Source: Streptomyces antarcticus (lineage in GTDB: Bacteria; Actinomycetota; Actinomycetes; Streptomycetales; Streptomycetaceae). Taken from it: a stretch of DNA of 64,000 nt. The notes under the pieces were generated by a model. That model did not search any database and was not told the origin of the DNA. It saw only the letters and a list, made by a program, of their open reading frames with translations. Below, in pieces: positions 47,211 through 55,600 of this stretch. The position numbers were made by a program, and so were the translations under genes. Position 1 is the first letter of the stretch, and each line of letters begins with the position of its first letter. The stretch spans positions 124,001 to 188,000 of the forward strand of contig NZ_JAPNLM010000006.1 in the NCBI RefSeq assembly GCF_026627255.1. Direction: 5' to 3'.

Positions 47211-47879
47211 ATGAGCAGGACCGAAGACGGAGTCAAGACCGTGCCGCTCACCAGGGAGGTCTACGACTACCTGGTCGCCCAGGCCGAACCGCCGACGCCC
47301 GTCCAGCGGGAGCTGGTGGAGCGCACCCGCGCCCTCGGCGGCCCGGCGCGGATGCAGGTCTCCCACGAACAGGCCGTGCTCCTCACGCTGCTGGCCCGGC
47401 TCACCGGGGCCCGGCGGATCGTGGAGGTCGGCACGTTCACGGGCTACTCGACGCTCGCGCTCGCCGCGGGCCTGTCACCCGGCGGCACCGTCATCGCCTG
47501 CGACGTCTCCGAGGAGTGGACGGCGATCGCCCGCGAGGCCTGGAAGGCCGCCGGGGTCGAGGACCGTATCGACCTGCGGATCGCCCCCGCCCTGGAGACC
47601 CTCGCCGCGCTCCCCGCCGAACCCGTCATCGACCTGGTCTTCCTGGACGCCGACAAGCCAGGCTACCGGGCCTACTGGGAGCAGCTCGTCCCTCGCGTGC
47701 GCCCCGGCGGGCTGCTCCTCGCCGACAACGTCCTGTACGGCGGGGAGGCCGCCCGCGCCGACGCCGAGGGCAACGCCCTGGCCATCCGGGAGTTCAACGC
47801 CCATGTGCGCGCCGACGACCGGGTGGAGTCCGTACTGCTGCCGATCGCCGACGGCCTGACCATGGCCCGCAAGCGCTGA
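47211..47879 (+). CDS. SAM-dependent O-methyltransferase (class I, family 3)
   Basis: 222 residues from ATG 47211 with AAGGAGG upstream. Conserved parts are QVSHEQAVLLTLLARLTGAR, the SAM loop RIVEVGTFTGYSTLALAAGL, GTVIACDVSEEWTAIAREAW, the metal-site DLVFLDADKPGYRAYWEQL, and GGLLLADNVLYGGEA. It belongs to the catechol/caffeoyl-CoA-type O-methyltransferases that need a divalent metal. The substrate is unknown. It is separated by 82 bases from the conflict-type operon downstream and is not obviously part of it. Confidence 0.9.
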   Translation: MSRTEDGVKTVPLTREVYDYLVAQAEPPTPVQRELVERTRALGGPARMQVSHEQAVLLTLLARLTGARRIVEVGTFTGYSTLALAAGLSPGGTVIACDVSEEWTAIAREAWKAAGVEDRIDLRIAPALETLAALPAEPVIDLVFLDADKPGYRAYWEQLVPRVRPGGLLLADNVLYGGEAARADAEGNALAIREFNAHVRADDRVESVLLPIADGLTMARKR

Positions 47880-47961
47880 ACCCGCCGTTCCCGGTCCCCC
47901 GTTCCCCGCGCGGCGCTAAGGTGCCGGGCGGGGGACGATCGTACGAGGGGGGCGGACGGCG

Positions 47962-49341
47962 ATGCGTTTTCTCTTTGTCCACGGCACGGGCGTGCGGCGC
48001 GAACGGCACGACACGCTGTTCACGCTGGTACGGGAGCGGCTGACGGCCCGCTTTCCCGGCGCGGCCGTCGACTCCTGCTACTGGGGCGACCGGTTCGGCG
48101 CCACCCTCGGCGCCGGAGGCCGCTCCGTACCCGGACTGCGCCCGCGCCCCGGAACCGGCCCGGACGTCCTGGCCGTCCCCGACGCCCCGTACCCGGGTGC
48201 TCCGGGCCCCGGTGCTCAGGGCGCCGACCTCCCGCACCCCGACCTCCCGCACCCCGGGATCCTCCACCCCGACCTCCTGACCGACCCGGTGGACGCCGAG
48301 ACCGCCGAGTGGGCGCTGCTCGTCGCGGACCCGCTGTGTGAGCTGCGCGTCCTCGCCGAGACGGGCTGGGAGACCGGGCTCGGCTGGGACACCGAGCCGG
48401 GCGACGGGGACGACGGCTTCGCGATGCCCGGCGTACAGGCCGCCGGTGCCCGGGTGCTCGCCCTGCTGGACGGGTTACCGGCCCGCCCGGGCGACGGGGA
48501 CGAGCTCGGGCTCCTGCTCCGCGACACCGGACTGACCGACGGCTACCCCGCCGCCCTGGAGACCACCGCCCGCTCCGCCGAGGCCCGCCGGGCCGGGGAA
48601 CGGGCCGCGGAGGAACCGCAGGCCCGCGAACTGGCCACCGCCCTCGCCCGCGCCGTCACCGCCGCGGCCCTCGCCGCCGCCGGAGCCGAGGCCTACTGCA
48701 CCGGCGCCGAACGCGACCGCGTGGTCGAGCTGCTCACCAACCGCCTCGGCGGCGACGCCCGGGTGCCCGGCGCCCGCGCCGCCGCCGTCCTCGGCCGGCT
48801 CGCGCTGCGCGTCACCACTCAGCCGCTGCTCAACGCCTGGCGCGGCTCCCTCACCGTCGGCGCCACCCCGGCGCTCGGCGACGTCCTGCGCTACCAGGCC
48901 CGCGGCCGCGACCTGCGCGCGTTCCTGCACGCCGAGATCGCCGCCGTGCCCGGACCGGTCGTCCTCATCGGGCACAGCCTGGGCGGGATCGCCCTCGTCG
49001 ACCTCCTCGCCCTCGCCGCCGCCCGCGGCGAACCCGTCCCCGGTGCCGAACTGCTCGTCACCGTCGGCTCGCAGGCCCCGTTCCTGCACGAACTCGGCGC
49101 ACTGACCGCGCTGGCCCCCGGCGCGAAGCTCCCGTACGGCTTCCCCCGCTGGCTCAACGTCTACGACCGCCAGGACGTCCTCTCCTACCTGGCCGGACCC
49201 GTCTTCCCCGGCGACACCCGCGTCACCGACCACGAGATCACCAGCCGGCAGCCCTTCCCCGCCTGCCACAGCGCCTACTGGAAGCAGAACTCCCTCTACG
49301 AGCGCATCGAACAGGCGGTGGCCGAGGCGGAGATCGGGTGA
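47962..49341 (+). CDS. Alpha/beta hydrolase (lipase-like), first gene of the VMAP-type operon
   Basis: 459 residues from ATG 47962 with GAGGGGGG upstream. The N-terminus MRFLFVHGTGVRRE gives the beta-strand plus HGTG oxyanion motif. The nucleophile elbow is VVLIGHSLGGIALVDLLAL with S339, and the acid and His candidates lie in the C-terminal stretch (NVYDRQDVLSYLAG, DHEITSRQPFPACHSAYW). About 250 residues of helical and Pro-rich sequence are inserted between strand 1 and the elbow. The stop overlaps the GTG of the caspase-like gene by four bases, so it is coupled to the caspase-MoxR-vWA genes. It could be a membrane-active effector (lipase or esterase) of that system; this is inference. Confidence 0.8.
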   Translation: MRFLFVHGTGVRRERHDTLFTLVRERLTARFPGAAVDSCYWGDRFGATLGAGGRSVPGLRPRPGTGPDVLAVPDAPYPGAPGPGAQGADLPHPDLPHPGILHPDLLTDPVDAETAEWALLVADPLCELRVLAETGWETGLGWDTEPGDGDDGFAMPGVQAAGARVLALLDGLPARPGDGDELGLLLRDTGLTDGYPAALETTARSAEARRAGERAAEEPQARELATALARAVTAAALAAAGAEAYCTGAERDRVVELLTNRLGGDARVPGARAAAVLGRLALRVTTQPLLNAWRGSLTVGATPALGDVLRYQARGRDLRAFLHAEIAAVPGPVVLIGHSLGGIALVDLLALAAARGEPVPGAELLVTVGSQAPFLHELGALTALAPGAKLPYGFPRWLNVYDRQDVLSYLAGPVFPGDTRVTDHEITSRQPFPACHSAYWKQNSLYERIEQAVAEAEIG

Positions 49342-51506
49342 GCCGGTCCGAACCCGTGCGGCCCGCCCGGTTCCCCCCGGCCCTCGGCCCGCAGCGCACC
49401 TTCGCGCTCGTCGCGGGCGTCGAGCGCTACGAGATCAGCCACCGGTGGAACCTGCGCGGCCCGGCCCGCGACGCCCTGCGGTTCGCCCGCTGGCTCACAG
49501 GCCCCGGCCAGGTGCCGCCCGGCAACGTCCGGCTGCTGCTGTCCTCGCTCGACGACCCGGACGACCTGGACTGGTCGGACTCCCCGGCCATGGCCGCGCT
49601 GAAGGCCGCCCACCGCCCGGCGACCGAGGACAACGCGAAGTCGGCGCTCCTGGACGAACTCCCGCAGTGCGACGGCGACTTGCTCTGGATCTTCTGGGCC
49701 GGCCACGGCTACCTCGGACCGCGTCACGAGCTGATCCTGCCCTGCGCCGACGCCCGCCCCGGCCAGATCCGCCACCTCAACCTCGACTCGGCGCTGCGCT
49801 GGTGGCACACCGATATGGTCAAGCACCGGCGTTTCCCGCTCCAGGCCGCGCTCGTCGACTCCTGCCGGGTCGACGCGCCCCGCGACACCCGGTGGAACTT
49901 CGGCACCACCGACTACGGCGGCGGCAACTCCGTCCCCGGCCGCAGGCAGTTCCGGCTGTACGCCTCCCGCGAGGGCGAGGCCGCCCAGAACGACGCCGAG
50001 CGCGGCGCCGGCCGCTTCACCGAGGCCCTCCTGGGCGAGCTCGGACAGCGCACCGTCCAGGAGGGCGTCACCGGGCTGGCCGGCGCCGCCCGCTCGATCC
50101 ACCGCACCTTCCAGGACCTGCGCGAGCGCGGCGAGGGCTGGCAGCTGCCGCAGTTCATCGTCGACCGGGACTGGGAGGCCTGCTCCTTCCTCGACTTCCC
50201 CGACTTCTCCGGTTCCCCCGGCTTCTCCGGCTTGGGGGAAACCGGAGCGTCCGCCCCGTCCGCCGCGTCCCGGGCGCCCCGCCTCGACCAGCAGGCCTGG
50301 GACGGGCTCGGTGAACTCTTCGAGGGCCGCGACCTGCCGCGCAGCGCCCACGACGCGTACGCCTGGGCGTTCACGGCGGCCGGCTGCGCGCCCCCCGTGC
50401 ACGCCGGTTTGCCGGCGGAGAGCCTGCTGGAGGTGGTCCAGGACCTCGACGAACGCCAGGGCGGCCGCACCGGGATGCCCCTGGCCGTGCCCTTCGTACG
50501 CTTCCTCGCCGACCGGGCCGGCGCCGGCGACCCGGCGTGGGCGGTCCGGCTGCGGGAGTGGGTGCGCGCCACCCGGGAGCGGCTCGCCCTCCCCGCGCTG
50601 GCCCCGCCGCCGCCCCCGCCGCGCAGATCCGCCCTGCACGTCCGGCTGGAGGCCCCGCCGGGCGGCGGGGACGGGTACCTGGCCCGGATGTGGCTGCGGG
50701 GCGAACGGACCGAGCACATCTGGGAGTCGGAGGACGCCCCGGTCGGGCTGGACGCCGTACGGGAGGAACTCGTACGCCGCCTCGTCCTGATCGGCGGGGC
50801 ACGCGCCGACGGGGCACGTACGGACGGGGCGCGCGCCGACGGTCCGCCGGGAGGCGGCGGCGAGGCCGCTGCGCCGCCTCCCGGCGCCCTGGACCGGATC
50901 GAGTTCCACGTCCCGTACGAGCTGCTGGACGCCGACTTCGACCAGTGGCCGGTCCCGCGCGGCCCGGCCGGCCGGCGCCGCGCGCTCGGCGTGCTCTACC
51001 AGGTTGTGGTGCGCTGCCCGCAGGAGCGCACCGACACCCGCGCCGAGTGGCACGCCAAGTGGCGCTGGCTGTACGGCCGTGGGGGCCGCCACCCCGACGC
51101 CGTACGCGTGGTGGAGGACACCGACGTCACCGACGCGCTCGGGATGGACCTCGGGGCGGGCCCGGCACCCGCCTGCGTCCTCGCGCACACCGCGGCCGCC
51201 CCGGACGCCGGGCTGCTCGAAGCCGTCCTCGAGGGCGGCGTCCCGGTCGCCGTGTGGCGGCGCGGCGGCGGCCTCCCCGCGCCCCCGCTGCTGGACCTGC
51301 TCGCACCGGCCGGCCCGGACGGCCGCCCGGACCCCGGCGCACTCGACGTCCTCGCGCTGCCCGCACGGGTGCGGGAGGTGCGCCGGGCAGCCGCCGGCGC
51401 GGCCGCGGGCTCCCCGCGCTCCCCCCAACCCGACGCGGGGGGAGACCGGTTGGTGCTCTTGTGGGACGATCCCGACGACATGCCGGGCCTCCGTTCCCTG
51501 GCCTGA
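49338..51506 (+). CDS. Caspase-like protease with VMAP-type middle and C-terminal domains
   Basis: 722 residues from GTG 49338. The caspase (C14) domain spans ~20-275: FALVAGVERYEISHRWNLRG at its start, catalytic H123 in WIFWAGHGYLG, catalytic C176 in AALVDSCRVDAP, and RQFRLYASREGEAAQN after. The middle part, ~310-410 (LGELFEGRDLPRSAHDAYAW ... PLAVPFVRFLADRAG ... RLREWVRATRERL), resembles the VMAP middle domain. The C-terminal ~300 residues (LHVRLEAPPGGGDGYLARMW, RIEFHVPYELLDADFDQWPV, LYQVVVRCPQER) match the vWA-MoxR-associated (VMAP-C) pattern. In this family VMAP is thought to couple sensing to an effector, here the protease. It lies 45 bases before the MoxR start and is coupled to the hydrolase upstream. 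Confidence 0.82.
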   Translation: MSRSEPVRPARFPPALGPQRTFALVAGVERYEISHRWNLRGPARDALRFARWLTGPGQVPPGNVRLLLSSLDDPDDLDWSDSPAMAALKAAHRPATEDNAKSALLDELPQCDGDLLWIFWAGHGYLGPRHELILPCADARPGQIRHLNLDSALRWWHTDMVKHRRFPLQAALVDSCRVDAPRDTRWNFGTTDYGGGNSVPGRRQFRLYASREGEAAQNDAERGAGRFTEALLGELGQRTVQEGVTGLAGAARSIHRTFQDLRERGEGWQLPQFIVDRDWEACSFLDFPDFSGSPGFSGLGETGASAPSAASRAPRLDQQAWDGLGELFEGRDLPRSAHDAYAWAFTAAGCAPPVHAGLPAESLLEVVQDLDERQGGRTGMPLAVPFVRFLADRAGAGDPAWAVRLREWVRATRERLALPALAPPPPPPRRSALHVRLEAPPGGGDGYLARMWLRGERTEHIWESEDAPVGLDAVREELVRRLVLIGGARADGARTDGARADGPPGGGGEAAAPPPGALDRIEFHVPYELLDADFDQWPVPRGPAGRRRALGVLYQVVVRCPQERTDTRAEWHAKWRWLYGRGGRHPDAVRVVEDTDVTDALGMDLGAGPAPACVLAHTAAAPDAGLLEAVLEGGVPVAVWRRGGGLPAPPLLDLLAPAGPDGRPDPGALDVLALPARVREVRRAAAGAAAGSPRSPQPDAGGDRLVLLWDDPDDMPGLRSLA

Positions 51507-51551
51507 ACCGACGACCGACCGACGGCGGTACCGACGATGGAGGCAGAGGCA

Positions 51552-52694
51552 GTGGTGAAGGACTGGTGGCTGTACCACGGGACCGGAGCGGGCGCCGACC
51601 GGCGCAACCGCCTGGAGGCCGGATCCCCGCCGCCCTGGCGGGACTTCACCGGGATCCCCGACCCGGGGTACGCGCCCCCCGGCTGCGGGGGACCGGCCTG
51701 GGAACGGACCCGACGGCGCGGGGAGGGGTACGTACCCGACGAACCGGAGAAGGACGTGGTCAACACGGCCCTGCACCTGCGCAGGCCGCTGCTGATCACC
51801 GGGAAGCCCGGAGTGGGCAAGTCCACCCTCGCCTACAGCATCGCCTCGGACCTCGACCTGGGGCCCGTACTCCACTGGCCCATCACCAGCCGCACCGTGC
51901 TGCGCGACGGGCTGTACCTGTACGACGCCATCGGACGCCTCCAGGAAGCCGGCCTGGAGCAGCTCCGCACCCCCGGAGCGGCGGCCGGAGCACCGGCCGG
52001 AGCGGCGGCAGCGGCGGCAGCGCCGGCGGGAGCCGCGGCCGGAGCAGCCGCGGCGGGCCTCCCGGAGCCGACCGGTCGGCCGGCGGGGACCCCCGCCGGC
52101 GCCCCCTCGATCTCCCGCTACCTACGCCTCGGGCCGCTCGGCACCGCCCTGCTGCCGCAGGACCGCCCGCGGGTCCTGCTCGTCGACGAGATCGACAAGA
52201 GCGACATCGACCTGCCCGGCGACCTCCTCACCGTCTTCGAGGACGGCGGCTTCACCATCCCCGAACTCGCCCGCCTCGCCCAGGAGGACCCCACCGTCGC
52301 CATCGGCACCGACGACGACCCCGACGCCGCCGTACGGATCACCCAAGGCCGCGTCCAGTGCCGGTACTTCCCCATCGTCGTCCTCACCAGCAACGGCGAA
52401 CGCGACTTCCCGCCCGCCTTCCTGCGCCGCTGCGTCCGCCTCCACCTGGAACCGCCGGGACCCGAGAAACTCGCCCGCATCGTGCGCCGCCGGCTCGGCG
52501 TCGACATCGAGGCGAACGAGGAGTACCGGGAACTGGTGCACAGCTTCATCGAGCGCGGCGAGGACGGGGACCTCGCCACCGACCAGCTCCTGAACGCCAT
52601 CCAGCTCCGGCTCTGTGGCGCCTGGTCGGCCCCCGGCGACCGCGACCGCTTCCTCGCCACCGTGATGCAGCACCTGACCGGGCCCCCGGCGTGA
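51552..52694 (+). CDS. MoxR family AAA+ ATPase of the VMAP-type operon
   Basis: 380 residues from GTG 51552, chosen because GGAGG sits 8 bases upstream; ATG 51537 in frame lacks a ribosome site. Walker A is GKPGVGKST at 84-92. Walker B is LLVDEIDKSD around 209-218. Sensor 1 is VLTSNGERDFP and the arginine-finger region is PAFLRRCVRLHLEPPG. Between the two Walker motifs is an Ala/Gly/Pro-rich insert of ~45 residues (around 142-186). The N-terminal ~60 residues (WWLYHGTGAGADRRNRLEAG) resemble the conserved lead-in of MoxR partners of SAV_2336 proteins. The ATPase probably remodels the vWA protein encoded next; the two genes overlap by four bases. Confidence 0.88.
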   Translation: MVKDWWLYHGTGAGADRRNRLEAGSPPPWRDFTGIPDPGYAPPGCGGPAWERTRRRGEGYVPDEPEKDVVNTALHLRRPLLITGKPGVGKSTLAYSIASDLDLGPVLHWPITSRTVLRDGLYLYDAIGRLQEAGLEQLRTPGAAAGAPAGAAAAAAAPAGAAAGAAAAGLPEPTGRPAGTPAGAPSISRYLRLGPLGTALLPQDRPRVLLVDEIDKSDIDLPGDLLTVFEDGGFTIPELARLAQEDPTVAIGTDDDPDAAVRITQGRVQCRYFPIVVLTSNGERDFPPAFLRRCVRLHLEPPGPEKLARIVRRRLGVDIEANEEYRELVHSFIERGEDGDLATDQLLNAIQLRLCGAWSAPGDRDRFLATVMQHLTGPPA

Positions 52695-55600
52695 TCGAGA
52701 GGCTCCTCGCCGCCTTCGCCGACGGCGCCGGGGACAACGGCCCGAACCCCGGCGCCGGGGCCGAGGAGATCGCCGACATCCTCTGGCTCGCGGCCCGGAT
52801 CGACGGCGGCGGCCCGCCGCCCGCCGCTCCCGCCGGCGGCACGCGGCGCGAACAACCCCCCTTCGGACAGCCGCCGTTGTCCGGGACCGGCCCGGAATCC
52901 GGCGGGCCCGCGCCCGGCGAGCCGGCCGTCCGGCTGTACCCCGCCGTCGCCCGAGCCGACCGGGGGAAACCGGCCGGCTCCGGCGGCGGACGGCGCGGAT
53001 CGCCCCTGCGGCTGCCCCGCACCGCATCCCTCGACGACCCGCTCGCCCTGATGCGGTCCCTGCGCCCCGTCGGCCGGCGCTCCATCGGGGGACCCGGCGA
53101 GGAACTCGACGAACAGCTCACCGTCGAGCGCAGCATCGAGCGGATGGTGCCCAGCCCGGTGCTGCGGCCCGCCGAGAGCCGCTGGCTGGACCTGGCGCTG
53201 ATCGTCGACACGCACCACTCGATGCTGCTCTGGGCCGACCTCGTGGACGAGCTCCGCCGGGTGCTCACCCGCAGCGGGGTCTTCCGCGACGTACGCACCT
53301 GGCACCTGACGGGCACCGGCTCCGGCGCCACCCCGATGGTCGCCCGCGTCCGGGGCGGGCCGCCCCGCAACCCCCTCGAACTCTCCGACCCGGCAGGCCG
53401 CCGGCTGATCCTCGTCCTCTCCGACACCGTCGCGGCCGGCTGGCGGCAGGCCCCGCTGCAGGGCGTGCTCCGGCACTGGAGCGCCCACAACGCCGTGGCC
53501 GTGCTGAACGTCCTGCCCGAACGGCTCTGGACGCGCGGCGCCGTCCAGCCCGTCCCGTTCGCCGTCCGCGCCGACCGGCCCGCGGCCGCCACCCGCTCCT
53601 GGCAGCGGGTGCCCGCCGTGCGCCGCGCCCGCGCCGGGCGGCGCGGCGGGGGCGCGGCCGCGGTCCCCGTGGTCCCGGTGGTCGGCCTGGCCCCGGGGAG
53701 CCTGGGCCGGCTGGTGCGGGTGGTCTCCGGGGACGGGCGCTGGCGGCGCGTGGCCTGCCTGCGCCTGGACGCGCCGCCGGGAACCACCGGGGCACAGCCG
53801 CCGCCCGGAGACCCGCCCACCGGCCTGGAGGCGGTGGAGAACTTCCGGGCGAGCGCCTCCCCGACCGCGCAGCGCCTCGCCGCCCACCTGGCCGCCGTAC
53901 CGCTGACCCTGCCCGTGATGACCCTCGTACGGCGCTCCTTGCTGCGCGAGGCGCAGCACGGGCACCTGGCGGAGGTCGCCCTCGGCGGGCTGTTCGCTCC
54001 CTGGGGGAACGAACAGGACGCCGCCGAGGTGGAGTTCGAGTTCCTGCCCGGCGTACGGGAGGCCCTGCTCGGCGCGCAGCTGCGTGGGGACGTGGCCGCC
54101 GTACGGGAGCTGGTGCGCCGCCGGGTCTGGGAGTTCATGTCCCGCAACCGGGGGACCGGCCCGGACTTCTCCGCCACCCGGGTCACCACGGGGCGCGAGG
54201 GCCGCCGCGGGGTGGCGGAGGGAGCGCTGCCCTTCGCGGCGCAACCACCGCAGCCACCACAACCACCGCAGCCACCGCAGCCACCGCAGGCGACGCTGCC
54301 GGGGGCGGGAACACGGGAGCAGCCGCCCGGACCGGCACCGGAAGCCGGGCTCGGCGAGCGGCTCGTACGGGTCCGGTTCGAGCCGCTGCGGGGTGAGGCC
54401 CAGGAGGTCGGCACGCTGCTGACGCCCCGGCTGGTCCTGACGGTCGGGGACGCCCGGCTCGGGCCGGGCGCCGTCGGCTGGGTACGCGCCGGGGACCGGG
54501 AGGCGCTCTGTCACGCCGTGTGGTGCGACGAGGGCTCACCCCGGGTCTTCCTGCTGTTGGCCGACCGGGACCTGCTGGCCGCCGACCGGGACCTGTCCGA
54601 CGCCGGGACCTGGCCGGGGCCGCCGACCTGGGAGGCTCCGCCGGACCGGTCGGCGGGGGCCGGCGGGCCCGGGGGCCGGGTCCGCGTCGACGGCTCCACC
54701 GACCAGGGGGACCCGGTCGCGCTGACCGGCGAGGCGGCCTTGCCGGACGGCGCCCGGAACGGGGAGCTCGTACGGCTCTCCGCCGAGCCGGAGAGCTGGA
54801 CGCACTACCGCGGGGGCCCGGTCTCGCACGCCGGGCGCCTGCTCGGCGTGGTCCACGGGGTCTGGCCGGACCGCATGGTCTACCTGTCCGGCCACGCGCT
54901 GCTGGAGGACCCGGACTTCCGCGCCGTCCTCGACGCGCACTGCCGGACGCCCGCGCCCGCCGGGGAACCGGGGACCGCGCTGCACCTGGCGGTGAGCGTC
55001 GATGTCGAGGGGGACACGGCGGGCCGCGCGGCGGGCCCGCCGGTCGCCGCGGCACTGCGGGAGGTCCTGCGGCGCACCGGGACCGCCGGGCAGGTGATCG
55101 AGACCTCCGCCACGGACCTGCTGGTCGTCGTGGACGCGCCGGGCGCGCTGGGCAAGGCGGGCCGGGTGCTGGGGGAGCTGCCGTCGATGGTGCGCGAGGT
55201 TGACGAGGCCCACCGTTCGTGGAGGACGCTGCTCGCCGTGGCCGTGAGCGGCGGCGAGGCCGGCTTCGAGGAGGCGGGGTTCAGCGGGACGGCCGTGGCG
55301 GCGGCCGCCCGGCGGATGCGCGGCTCCCGGCCACCGGGGTACGGACCCTTCCTGGCCGTGTCCCCGCCCCTCCACGAGGAGCTCGACCGGCTCCTCGGGC
55401 CCACCGTGCCGCCCCGGCTCCCGGGGCCGGGAGACGGGCCGGAGGGCTGGCTGTGGACGGGCGACTGCGCCGAGCTCGGGCAGGCGATGACCGAGGCCGA
55501 CGAGATCCGCGGCAGCGGCGGCGCGGACTGGCCCGTGTGCGGATTCCGCATCCCGGACGGGGACGGCCCGGACGGGGACCGCCCGGACGGCGGCCGGCGC

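Noticed and set aside
50537..52690. Upstream extension of the vWA protein frame, giving 1985 codons
   Set aside because: It overlaps the caspase-like and MoxR genes, which have clear motifs. The coupled GTG at 52691 is the real start, and the upstream translation is Arg/Pro/Gly-rich as expected of a shadow frame.
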